Positions 43,442 through 51,834 of a stretch of 64,000 nucleotides of DNA are shown here, piece by piece. The stretch spans positions 1-64,000 of the forward strand of contig CABUQZ010000005.1 in assembly GCA_902493795.1 (NCBI GenBank), in the 5' to 3' direction. The stretch comes from an uncultured Clostridium sp. Its GTDB lineage: Bacteria > Bacillota_I > Bacilli_A > RF39 > UBA660. How positions within the stretch are numbered: the first letter of the stretch is position 1; each line of letters starts with the position of its first letter. Both the position numbers and the translations under genes were made by a program. The notes beneath the pieces were generated by a model that was not told where the DNA came from, did not search any database, and saw only the letters and a list, made by a program, of their open reading frames with translations.

Positions 43442-44422
43442 TTATTTTAGCACATAAGGATTTCCCAATGTACCATTACCTCCACTTATTACACTATTTC
43501 TATTTAAAATAATTACTGGATAAACTTTATTTGATGTATTAGTCTTCGCTTGTTTTAAGGAAGCAGAAGAATCTAAGTAATATGCATAGCCAGTACTTTG
43601 TTCTGCATTAATATTATAAGTCCATCCAGCATATGCTGATAACCAACTAGTGCAGCCAGATGCAGTAAGCATACCATTTTTGCAACTAGTAGAATTAGTG
43701 GCTTTCATATAATCTGTAATTGATGGTAACCCAACTTGGGCATATAACTGTGTTTCACTTTCCTCAAGAGATGTATATTCATTAATAGAAAGAGAACCAG
43801 CACTTGCTGATGGATAAACCATAACAGGTATCCACATACCACTCTGAACTTTAGAAACGTCAACAATTCCTGATAAATAATCATTGTTTAAATAAGTATA
43901 TAACGTTGAAGATCCCCACATATCTTGAGATCCTTCATCCCATAAAAGACTAAAATTAGCAGAGCTATCTAACAATCTTAAAGTACCATCAGGTTCAACA
44001 CTAATAATTCTCCAAATTTTACCAGAATATTCTAAATAGTTATCAGCACTTGCACCAGCATAAATGTATCTCTTATCTACATAAGGATCTTTAATTAATC
44101 CTCCAGTTCCTTCTTTTGATTTCAAAGTTTCTGAAATGATAATTCCTGGAGTTGAAGAAGAAACATCTGTTATTCCGAGACAGTTATCATATGCACTTCT
44201 TTTACTATCACAAGACCCAGTTGATGAAGAATAACAGTTTTCAAGTTCAACTTCTGCAGTAACACATTCATTTAGCTTCATAAGTATTGCTTCTCCATAA
44301 TAATATGTAGAATCAATAGATGATTTTTGGATACTTAAAATAGCATATAATACAACAGTTACTAATGCCAAAGTACCATATAACATTGTAGAAAACGCAA
44401 ACCCCTTATTATTTAGTTTCAT
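43442..44422 (-). CDS. Prepilin-like surface protein with DUF6273-like domain
   Basis: Encodes 326 residues from ATG 44422 (TAGGTG upstream). The N-terminus KLNNKGFAFSTMLYGTLAL is a type IV prepilin-like signal, with cleavage expected between Gly and Phe, and a 25-residue helix. A Cys-rich linker and a domain with SGKIWRIISVEPDGTLRLLD follow, the motif of DUF6273-like domains common in gut Firmicutes, and then LYTYLNNDYLSGI. It probably is a pseudopilin or surface protein. No assembly ATPase is in the window. It precedes the SPFH pair by 1 bp. Confidence 0.72.
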   Translation of the reverse strand: MKLNNKGFAFSTMLYGTLALVTVVLYAILSIQKSSIDSTYYYGEAILMKLNECVTAEVELENCYSSSTGSCDSKRSAYDNCLGITDVSSSTPGIIISETLKSKEGTGGLIKDPYVDKRYIYAGASADNYLEYSGKIWRIISVEPDGTLRLLDSSANFSLLWDEGSQDMWGSSTLYTYLNNDYLSGIVDVSKVQSGMWIPVMVYPSASAGSLSINEYTSLEESETQLYAQVGLPSITDYMKATNSTSCKNGMLTASGCTSWLSAYAGWTYNINAEQSTGYAYYLDSSASLKQAKTNTSNKVYPVIILNRNSVISGGNGTLGNPYVLK

Positions 44423-44454
44423 ACTATCACCTATTATCAATTATACAATGTATT

Positions 44455-45009
44455 CTATAATTTATCAAAGATATTTTTATATATTATGATATATTTATTA
44501 CCATATTTTTTTTCTTTTATTTTTTCTAAATAATCAATATCTAAATATAAATCATCAACTTCACACACAATAAGTCCATTTTCATTAAGTAATCCATTGT
44601 CATAAATATATTTAACAACTTCATTCAAGATATTTTTTTTATATGGAGGATCAAGAAAAATTAAATCAAACTTTACACTATTTTCCTTAAAATACTGCAA
44701 AGCTTTCTTATAATCCATATTTAATACTTTAGAACTATCTTTTTCCTTAATTTCTTCAAGAACTTTACTAATTAGGGTTGTACACTTTTTGTTTAAATCA
44801 TTAAAATAACAAAATTTTGCTCCATTACTTAAAGCTTCAATTCCCAAGTTACCTGTTCCAGAAAACAAATCCAAAACAAATGACTCTCTAACATAATCTT
44901 GAATCATAGCAAACAAAGATTCTTTAACTCTATCCATAGTAGGTCTTGTGCCAAGAATATCATAACCTTTTATAACTTTCCCTTTGTGTTTACCACTTAT
45001 TATTTTCAA
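44455..45009 (-). CDS. rsmD: 16S rRNA (guanine-966-N2)-methyltransferase
   Basis: Encodes 184 residues. I prefer TTG 45009 (reading MKIISGKHKG) because RsmD proteins start this way and AAGAG lies upstream; a TTG three codons earlier overlaps the ylbF stop. Motifs: ISGKHKGKVIKG, TRPTMDRVKESLF, VLDLFSGTGNLGIEALS (SAM site) and IFLDPPYKK (catalytic). It methylates G966 of 16S rRNA. The ylbF-rsmD order is that of B. subtilis ylbF-G-H, without ylbG and with coaD not next to it. Confidence 0.94.
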   Translation of the reverse strand: MKIISGKHKGKVIKGYDILGTRPTMDRVKESLFAMIQDYVRESFVLDLFSGTGNLGIEALSNGAKFCYFNDLNKKCTTLISKVLEEIKEKDSSKVLNMDYKKALQYFKENSVKFDLIFLDPPYKKNILNEVVKYIYDNGLLNENGLIVCEVDDLYLDIDYLEKIKEKKYGNKYIIIYKNIFDKL

Positions 45010-45014
45010 AACAA

Positions 45015-45305
45015 TCAACTCTTTTCTATGAGAGAGCTAAGCTCTTTATTAATTAATTGAATAGTAAAATACCACTCTTTTTCTAAACTTTTGTATTCTT
45101 TAAAATCATTATTATCAAGTATTTCTTTTTTTAAAGATAAATAATCTGTATCGTATTCCTTCTTATTTTTTAATTCATTTATTTTACTAATAAGTTCTTT
45201 ATTATTTTCTATTTTTCTTTCTAGTTCTTTCATTCTAATAAAACTAGAATCATTTTTAATTAAAGAAGTTATCTCATCTAATTTATTTATTATTTCTATG
45301 TCCAT
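45015..45305 (-). CDS. ylbF: YlbF/YmcA-family protein
   Basis: Encodes 96 residues, all helical and charged. The family pattern is visible in INKLDEITSLIKNDSSFIRM, KELERKIENNKELISKINEL and LKKEILDNNDFKEYKSL. In Bacillus, YlbF with YmcA and YaaT forms the RicAFT complex that promotes mRNA maturation by RNase Y and affects competence and sporulation. The identification rests on position before rsmD plus this pattern. It overlaps the U32 gene by 23 bp. Confidence 0.75.
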   Translation of the reverse strand: MDIEIINKLDEITSLIKNDSSFIRMKELERKIENNKELISKINELKNKKEYDTDYLSLKKEILDNNDFKEYKSLEKEWYFTIQLINKELSSLIEKS

Positions 45306-47535
45306 ATGAATTCCTTATTGTATTTATAATGTTTTCAATATCTTTTTCCTTTTCGTCATATAAATCAATTCTAAATGAAGTTAACCCCCATTCGATATAA
45401 GAAGAAATAGAATCAAGTAAATCTACGTTTTTTGAATCTAATATATGTGTTAGATGTTTTTCGTTTACAATTGGATAAATATTGTCATTTGAATCTTTAA
45501 AAGCATACTTATTGTGATCGCATAAAGAACACTTTAGATTATTATCATTAATAATCATATTGATAGGGCAATACTTAGATACCATTAATTCTACTCTTCC
45601 ATAGACAAACAAAGTAACATCAGCAAAAGAAGCAAAATCTTTTATTTTTTCGAAAGATAGTTCAACTGATAAGGTAACATTTTTTACCCCTAATTCTTTT
45701 AATTTATCAATTGTATAAGAATTAACTACATTTAAAAAGTAATCACTATCGACATTATTATTTTTAGAGTATTTACAAATAGCACCAAGCTCTGTTGCTA
45801 ACAAGTTTTCATTGTTAAATGCTATAACATCATCACTAACTCTTTTAGTTCTAAAGTAAACATTATTATCTTTATATTTTAAGTATAACTTATAATCAGT
45901 TACATATATTTTATCTACTTTATTTAAAATTGCAGCTTTTAATTGTTCCTCATTTCTTACAAGAATCGAAATAGAAAGTTTTGATTTATTTTCTTTTATA
46001 AATGATTTTTTATAGCCATCTCTTTTAACATTTTCACAAACTGCTCTTTTTTTTCTTTTTTGAGTAAGTTCTTCTGTTAACTCTCTTCTTAATTCATTTA
46101 ATTCCTTAATTGGTACAAAAACATTATCATCCATTAAAATATTAGTATCATTACTAATAAAAGGAGTATTACCAAGCTTTTCAATTTGTGTTTTTATTCT
46201 TTCATAAGAAGTTGGAGCACTTTTTGCTTGTTCGACAACACTACCACACAATGTAACTGTATCTTTATAATCAGTTATAGAAAGTTCAAGAAATTTTCCA
46301 GCAAAAGCTTTACAATTTATCTCTATAGGAACCTTTCTTTCTGCAGTTTTATTAATAAAGTCACAAAGATTTTTATCGATTGTCTTTCTAACTTCTAAGC
46401 CTTTTTTAAGACCAATTTTATTATCAAGAACAGCAATGTTTCCCTTTTCAACATGACTAACAAGTAAACCTTTTTCATTGTATAGCATATTTACTATCAT
46501 ACCTTCATTATTGTCAAATCTAATACCATCTTCTTGATTTAAGGAAGCATCTAACTTAATATATATTTTTTTGTTATCAACTTTTACTATCTTACCAAGA
46601 TGGACACCAATATGATTTGAAGTTTTAATATTCATTAAAGTCTTACCATACTTATTAAATAAATATCCATTAGTTAACTCACGATTATAAAGTTTTTTAA
46701 TGTTATTAATTTCTTCATCGCTTATTTCAAATTTCTTATTTTTATAGTATTCATCTATTTTTTCTCTATATATTCTTGTGATATACCCAACGTATTCTTT
46801 ACTTTTCATTCTTCCTTCAATTTTTAAAGAAGTGACACCTGATTCTATAATTTCTCCAATTTTATCAAGTGTACACAAAGATTTAGTACTTAGTAAATAT
46901 TTTCCTTCTGTTTTTACCTTTTTATCGTTTTCTAAAAACTCATAAGGAAGTCTACAAGAACCTACGCACTCTCCACGGTTACCACTTCTTCCACCATGCA
47001 TTGCACTAAACAAACAGCATCCAGAATAACTAACACATAAAGCACCATGAATAAATATTTCTTTTTCAATATCTGTTTTAAGATTTTTTATATCATCTAA
47101 ACTCATTTCCCTTGCAAGCACTACTCTTTTAATTCCTAAATCTTTAAAAAAAGTTAGCCCTGAGTCATTATGATTATGTGCTTGTGTTGAAGCATGTATT
47201 TCTAAATTAGGAAACATTTTTCTAGCAAGAGAAATAAGTCCTAAATCCTGCATAATTAAAGCATCAACATGATTATCGTATAAAAATTCAATATACTTAA
47301 TAGCTTCATCAAGTTCATCTTCATAACACAATGTATTAACTGTTACATAAACTTTAACACCATATAAATGAGAATATTCGATAGCTTCAATCATTTCATC
47401 ATAAGAAAAATTAGCAGCAAACTTTCTTGCCCCAAATTTCTTACCACCTATATATACTGCATCTGCTCCATTTTGTACTGCAGCAACAAGACATTCCATA
47501 TTGCCAGCAGGACTTAAAAGTTCAACCTTTTTCAT
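45283..47535 (-). CDS. Peptidase U32-family protein (RlhA/TrhP-like RNA hydroxylation)
   Basis: Encodes 750 residues. The N-terminal U32 domain has ELLSPAGNMECLVAAVQNGA, DAVYIGGKKFGARKFAANFS, FIHGALCVSYSGCCLFSAMH, GGRSGNRGECVGSCRLPYEF (cysteines for a metal or Fe-S site) and SLKIEGRMKSKEYVG. The C-terminal 350 residues contain a DUF3656-like beta domain and another TIM-like part with a Cys pair (CSLCDH). Members (RlhA, TrhP/YrrO) hydroxylate a C in 23S rRNA or U34 in tRNA rather than cutting proteins. The 750-residue length favours RlhA-like, but substrate is inferred. Confidence 0.88.
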   Translation of the reverse strand: MKKVELLSPAGNMECLVAAVQNGADAVYIGGKKFGARKFAANFSYDEMIEAIEYSHLYGVKVYVTVNTLCYEDELDEAIKYIEFLYDNHVDALIMQDLGLISLARKMFPNLEIHASTQAHNHNDSGLTFFKDLGIKRVVLAREMSLDDIKNLKTDIEKEIFIHGALCVSYSGCCLFSAMHGGRSGNRGECVGSCRLPYEFLENDKKVKTEGKYLLSTKSLCTLDKIGEIIESGVTSLKIEGRMKSKEYVGYITRIYREKIDEYYKNKKFEISDEEINNIKKLYNRELTNGYLFNKYGKTLMNIKTSNHIGVHLGKIVKVDNKKIYIKLDASLNQEDGIRFDNNEGMIVNMLYNEKGLLVSHVEKGNIAVLDNKIGLKKGLEVRKTIDKNLCDFINKTAERKVPIEINCKAFAGKFLELSITDYKDTVTLCGSVVEQAKSAPTSYERIKTQIEKLGNTPFISNDTNILMDDNVFVPIKELNELRRELTEELTQKRKKRAVCENVKRDGYKKSFIKENKSKLSISILVRNEEQLKAAILNKVDKIYVTDYKLYLKYKDNNVYFRTKRVSDDVIAFNNENLLATELGAICKYSKNNNVDSDYFLNVVNSYTIDKLKELGVKNVTLSVELSFEKIKDFASFADVTLFVYGRVELMVSKYCPINMIINDNNLKCSLCDHNKYAFKDSNDNIYPIVNEKHLTHILDSKNVDLLDSISSYIEWGLTSFRIDLYDEKEKDIENIINTIRNSYGHRNNK

Positions 47536-47572
47536 AAAATCACCAAAAGTATTATATCACAGAAAACAGAAA

Positions 47573-47794
47573 TTAAGATAATACTTGCAAAATTGATGAA
47601 ACCATTTCCAGTTTTTTAGTTAAATCTTCTATTTTATCTCCACTTGTCAATCGATATTCCCTTTTCATATCATTAACCATATTATTAACACTTGTAATAT
47701 TTCTTGAAAGAGGTAAATACCAATTAGAATGATATTTTAAATAAGTATATAAATTATTGTTCTGTTTTATTCTAAACATTATTTCGTTAATCAT
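47573..47794 (-). CDS. ylbE: YlbE-like protein
   Basis: Encodes 73 residues. The YlbE pattern is LYTYLKYHSNWYLPLSRNIT followed by a helix (MVNDMKREYRLTSGDKIEDL). B. subtilis ylbD-ylbE-ylbF lie together, and here ylbD overlaps this gene by 8 bp. Function unknown. Confidence 0.82.
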   Translation of the reverse strand: MINEIMFRIKQNNNLYTYLKYHSNWYLPLSRNITSVNNMVNDMKREYRLTSGDKIEDLTKKLEMVSSILQVLS

Positions 47795-48116
47795 CTAAGT
47801 TCTCAAATTTACTATTTGGTACATACTGATCAAATGATTCATTAGGACTATTTTTAGTTAACCCTTGAATAATATCAATTGCTTTTGAAAGCCCATCAAC
47901 TGTACTTTTAACACTTTCTAGGTTAATCTTTTTAACCATTTTTATTAATTCTTCAATACTATCATTTTTACTCGTAACATACTTATCCCAAATATCAGGA
48001 TCTTCTCCATAAAGAGCATAAACTTCATACAAACTTTGCCATGATACATTATTATCTTTAACATAAGTAATCAATTTAGGATTAGCTTTAACAAATTTTT
48101 TAAAATCTTCTTTCAC
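47787..48116 (-). CDS. ylbD: YlbD-like (putative coat) protein
   Basis: Encodes 109 residues from a GTG with AGGGTGA 7 bp upstream. The N-terminal half has the YlbD signature FKKFVKANPKLITYVKDNN followed by VSWQSLYEVYALYGEDPDIW. The family is called a spore coat protein in Bacillus, but its real role is uncertain. The C-terminal half has amphipathic helices (LSKAIDIIQGLTKN). It is paired with ylbE as in Bacillus. Confidence 0.87.
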   Translation of the reverse strand: MKEDFKKFVKANPKLITYVKDNNVSWQSLYEVYALYGEDPDIWDKYVTSKNDSIEELIKMVKKINLESVKSTVDGLSKAIDIIQGLTKNSPNESFDQYVPNSKFENLDD

Positions 48117-48178
48117 AAAAAAATCACCCTAATTAATAATATGCATTAGAGTGATTATTGTTTTATATTTTTAATTTT

Positions 48179-48685
48179 TTATATTTTTAATTTTTTATTT
48201 TTTTGTTCATCATTAATCTTCGCATAACTTTGACAAAGATCAATGATAGATATGAAGCTATCTCTTTGTTCTGATCCTTCTTTACCTAGTAATAAAAGTT
48301 CATCTAAGGCATCACTCAAAGTTGATGGAGTATCTACATCCTTTATATGACTTCTAACATCCCAAACTTCTTCATCTTTATCATAAATTGCAGATATAAG
48401 TAATTTTCTATTACCTCTACCAACTTTTCCGTAGAATTTAATAGATAATTGATCAACATCCACAAATATTTCTTCAAATGGATCATAAAGTCCGTTTTTA
48501 CGCTTTATATCGACAATTTGAAAAACTTTACCATTCTCTTTATGTGGAACTAATATCACAACATCATCATCAAATAAAAACGCATTATCATACATTGAAG
48601 TATAAAATGGATTTGAAAAGCTAAAATATTCATTAGCAGAAAATAAATCTTGAAATATCTCATCTTCAGAAAAATTCTCGTTCAT
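48179..48685 (-). CDS. Hypothetical acidic protein
   Basis: Encodes 168 residues, acidic at the start (NENFSEDEIFQDLF) and basic at the end (KNKKLKI). The central part is beta-rich (DDVVILVPHKENGKVFQIVD, SIKFYGKVGRGNRKLLISAI). No membrane helix or known motif. A clear promoter and GGGGTGATATT precede it. The last codons lie in a short AT-rich tandem duplication (48164-48195) which may have set the present stop. Confidence 0.6.
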   Translation of the reverse strand: MNENFSEDEIFQDLFSANEYFSFSNPFYTSMYDNAFLFDDDVVILVPHKENGKVFQIVDIKRKNGLYDPFEEIFVDVDQLSIKFYGKVGRGNRKLLISAIYDKDEEVWDVRSHIKDVDTPSTLSDALDELLLLGKEGSEQRDSFISIIDLCQSYAKINDEQKNKKLKI

Positions 48686-48712
48686 AATATCACCCCTTTT
48701 AGAACATTTGCT

Positions 48713-48740
48713 ATTTTACCAAATAATTATAAAATGTCAA
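48713..48740 (-). promoter_or_regulatory. Promoter before the 168-residue hypothetical gene
   Basis: Minus-strand TTGACA (48740-48735), 16-bp spacer, TAAAAT (48718-48713), about 30 bp before the start at 48685. Confidence 0.7.
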
Positions 48741-48750
48741 GAAAAAAAGA

Positions 48751-51405
48751 CTAATCTGAATTTAGAAAGTCTTCTATAGTTAATAACCTATCATCAATTT
48801 CTTTTAAAGAAACCTTTTCTTTAGCCTTTTTTTCTTCTTTAGTCTTAGTTTCAACTTTAACTTCAGGAACATCAACAATTTTTTCAATAATTATTCTTGA
48901 CTCATCGTCTTTTTCTTCAAATAATGTAGGTTCTTCAAAATTTCCTAAAGGAGTATTTTCACCATTTGAATTTTGATTATCATTTGTTTGTTCAAAATCT
49001 TTTTTTGTAACCATTTCAGTTACCACAAAAGCATCTGTAAGCTTTTCCTTAGTAATTGTTGATCCAGTAGAATATCTATCTACAATAGGAAGTTCAGATA
49101 ATTTAACATAATTAATTGAACTTGCCTTAAGTCCAAGCATATGCTTAGTAGGAACAATAAATACCTTTAATACTTTATAAGGATTTGTTTTAACTTCCCT
49201 TAAAAGCATTAATCCTCGTTTAGCACGACTTAATTTATCAAACTCTGATATTTTAACTCTTTTAGCAGTACCCTTTTCTGTAACAATAGAAACATATTCA
49301 CAAGTTTCTAAATCAAAATTAGATATTGATACTACTTTATCACCTTTTAGATTAATTGATTTAACTCCTGATGTTTTAAGACCAACAACTGGAATTTCTT
49401 CTTCACCAAACCACAAACCATAAGCATTTGTTGTAGCTACAAATATTTCTTTCTTAGTAAGCTTAAATACTGAAACAACTTTATCTTTATCTTTTAATTT
49501 CATACAGCAAATTGGTTTTGTATATCTTTGGGTATTAAAATCAGATAACTTTGTTTTCTTTATCATTCCATCTTGTGTAGCAATAACTATATTTGATGAA
49601 TCAAATTCTTTTACTGGTATTATTGCAACAACTTGTTCATCTTGTTCAAGTTTAACAATGTTACTAACATGTTTTCCTAAATCTTTCCAAGCAAGTGTTG
49701 GAATTTCATAAACTGGAATATAAAGATAATTTCCTAAATTTGTAAATACAAGAACAGTATCTAAAGTATTAAGTTCAAACATTCCAATTAAGAAGTCTCC
49801 TTCTTTTAATTGTTGTGTTTCACCATTTGATGATTGATAACTTCTTAGTGATGATCTTTTAATATAACCATCATTAGTAAGAGTTACAACAACATCTTCT
49901 TTTGCAATCATTTCTTTAGAATCAATCTTAATATCTGTTATTTCATCTTTAATTTCAGTTTTACGAGGTTCAGCGAATTCCTTTTTAACAGCACGTAACT
50001 CTTCTTTCATAACTTTCTTAAGTTCATTTTCATCTTCTAATATCTTATTATATTCAAGTACTAACTTTTTCAAGTTTTCCATCTCTTCTTCAAGTAAGAC
50101 TACATCAGTGTTAGACAATCTATAAAGTTGTAAAGTAATAATTGCTTCTGCTTGTTCAGGTGAGAAAGCAAATTTAAGGACTAAATTATCTTTAGAATCT
50201 TGTTTATTTTTACTAGCTCTAATTGTAGCGATAACTTCATCAAGTATTGATAGACATCTAATTAACCCTTCTACTATATGAAGTCTTGCCTTAGCATGAT
50301 CTAAATCAAACTTAGTACGTCTTAAAACGACTTCTTTTTGATGGGCAATATAAGCATCAAGCATTTCGCGAAGTCCTAGTAATTTAGGAGCACGATTTAC
50401 AATTGCAATCATATTGAAGTTATAAGATATTTGCATTTCTGTGTTTTTAAGTAAATAATTTAAAATAACTTCTCTATTACAATCTTTCTTTAAATCAATT
50501 GCAACTCTTAGCCCTTCACGGTCAGATTCATCTCTTACTTCGATTATTCCATCAATTTTCTTATCTATTCTAATTTCATCTATTTTTTTAACTAATAAAG
50601 CTTTATTAACTTCATAAGGGATCTCATCAATTATTAAAGAAACTTTATTTTTTTCTTCTTCAAATCTAGTTTTACACTTGATATATATTCTTCCTTTTCC
50701 AGTTTCATAAGCTTTTCTTATTCCGTCCCCTGCTTCTACAATACCTCCAGTAGGAAAGTCAGGCCCTTTAACAATTTCAAGAAGTGATTCAAGCTGACAA
50801 TTAGGAGAATCTATTCTTTTTATTGTTGCATCAATTACTTCACCTAAATTATGAGGTGGAATATTTGTAGCAAATCCTGCTGAAATACCATTAGATCCAT
50901 TAACAAGTAAGTTAGGGTACCTTGCAGGAAGAACAGTAGGTTCCATAACTGTATCATCAAAGTTAGGAGCAAAAATAACTGTATCTTTATCAAGATCTCT
51001 AACTAACTCATTACTGATTTTCGAAAGACGAGCTTCAGTATAACGGTAAGCAGCTGGAGAATCCCCATCAATTGACCCATTATTACCATGCATATCGATA
51101 TAAGGTTTTCTAAGTTTCCAATCTTGACTCATTCTTACCATCGCTTCATAAATAGAAGTATCTCCATGAGGATGGTAATTACCTATAACATCTCCAACTG
51201 TCTTAGCACTTTTTCTATAAGGCTTATCGTAAGTATTATGCTCTTTAAACATTGAGTATATAATTCTTCTTTGAACTGGTTTCAATCCATCACGAACATC
51301 CGGAATAGCACGGTCTTGAATAATATATTTAGAATAACTACCAAACCTTTGTCCCATTATTTCTTCCAAAGAATATTCATATATTGACTCCAAAGCCTCT
51401 TTCAT
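48751..51405 (-). CDS. parC: DNA topoisomerase IV subunit A
   Basis: Encodes 884 residues. The breakage-reunion domain has IPDVRDGLKPVQRRIIYSMF, the quinolone-region GNYHPHGDTSIYEAMVRMSQ and the active tyrosine in AAYRYTEARL. The C-terminal beta-propeller (about 500-800) lacks the GyrA box; SRAKRGLMLLREV replaces it, which with the ParE neighbour indicates ParC. A charged tail of about 80 residues follows (FLIKE EKDDESRIIIEKIV-like acidic/basic helix). It decatenates daughter chromosomes. AGGTGATAAA precedes the ATG. Confidence 0.95.
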   Translation of the reverse strand: MKEALESIYEYSLEEIMGQRFGSYSKYIIQDRAIPDVRDGLKPVQRRIIYSMFKEHNTYDKPYRKSAKTVGDVIGNYHPHGDTSIYEAMVRMSQDWKLRKPYIDMHGNNGSIDGDSPAAYRYTEARLSKISNELVRDLDKDTVIFAPNFDDTVMEPTVLPARYPNLLVNGSNGISAGFATNIPPHNLGEVIDATIKRIDSPNCQLESLLEIVKGPDFPTGGIVEAGDGIRKAYETGKGRIYIKCKTRFEEEKNKVSLIIDEIPYEVNKALLVKKIDEIRIDKKIDGIIEVRDESDREGLRVAIDLKKDCNREVILNYLLKNTEMQISYNFNMIAIVNRAPKLLGLREMLDAYIAHQKEVVLRRTKFDLDHAKARLHIVEGLIRCLSILDEVIATIRASKNKQDSKDNLVLKFAFSPEQAEAIITLQLYRLSNTDVVLLEEEMENLKKLVLEYNKILEDENELKKVMKEELRAVKKEFAEPRKTEIKDEITDIKIDSKEMIAKEDVVVTLTNDGYIKRSSLRSYQSSNGETQQLKEGDFLIGMFELNTLDTVLVFTNLGNYLYIPVYEIPTLAWKDLGKHVSNIVKLEQDEQVVAIIPVKEFDSSNIVIATQDGMIKKTKLSDFNTQRYTKPICCMKLKDKDKVVSVFKLTKKEIFVATTNAYGLWFGEEEIPVVGLKTSGVKSINLKGDKVVSISNFDLETCEYVSIVTEKGTAKRVKISEFDKLSRAKRGLMLLREVKTNPYKVLKVFIVPTKHMLGLKASSINYVKLSELPIVDRYSTGSTITKEKLTDAFVVTEMVTKKDFEQTNDNQNSNGENTPLGNFEEPTLFEEKDDESRIIIEKIVDVPEVKVETKTKEEKKAKEKVSLKEIDDRLLTIEDFLNSD

Positions 51406-51413
51406 TTTATCAC

Positions 51414-51812
51414 CTACTTTTTATTAATATTAGTTAATAAATAATCATATGTATTTATATATGTTTTATCGATATTATCTTCACTTTTACTTATTACAAT
51501 ATCGATAACTTTTTTAGTATATTTTATATTTAAATCTTTTTTATATGTTTTATCATCTTTATCATCTTTTGGATAAAATAAACTATAACGCTCAAATGAC
51601 TTAGTTAAATCGTTTGGTTTTATCTTTTTCATTATTTTTCCATATATGAAACTAGATTTTTCATCATCTTTAGAAAAGAAAATGCTTTCTAAATCTCTTA
51701 TATTTGTTCTTTCTTCTTCTAAAAGATAATATAGGGCCATCCCATATTCAGTAAACTCAGATAATCTAGTTTCAAGTTTTTTGCTAGTTTTCTTATCAGT
51801 TAATAATGCCAT
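51414..51812 (-). CDS. Hypothetical protein between parC and parE
   Basis: Encodes 132 residues, charged, predicted helical, no membrane segment. An N-terminal part with LTDKKTSKKLETRLSEFTEY and a middle RTNIRDLESIFFSKDDEKSS are visible. No family is recognised. It sits 22 bp after parE and 8 bp before parC, so the three are one transcription unit; a link to topoisomerase IV is only positional. parE and parC are normally adjacent. Confidence 0.65.
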   Translation of the reverse strand: MALLTDKKTSKKLETRLSEFTEYGMALYYLLEEERTNIRDLESIFFSKDDEKSSFIYGKIMKKIKPNDLTKSFERYSLFYPKDDKDDKTYKKDLNIKYTKKVIDIVISKSEDNIDKTYINTYDYLLTNINKK

Positions 51813-51834
51813 ACTACCACTACTCTTCTTTCTA

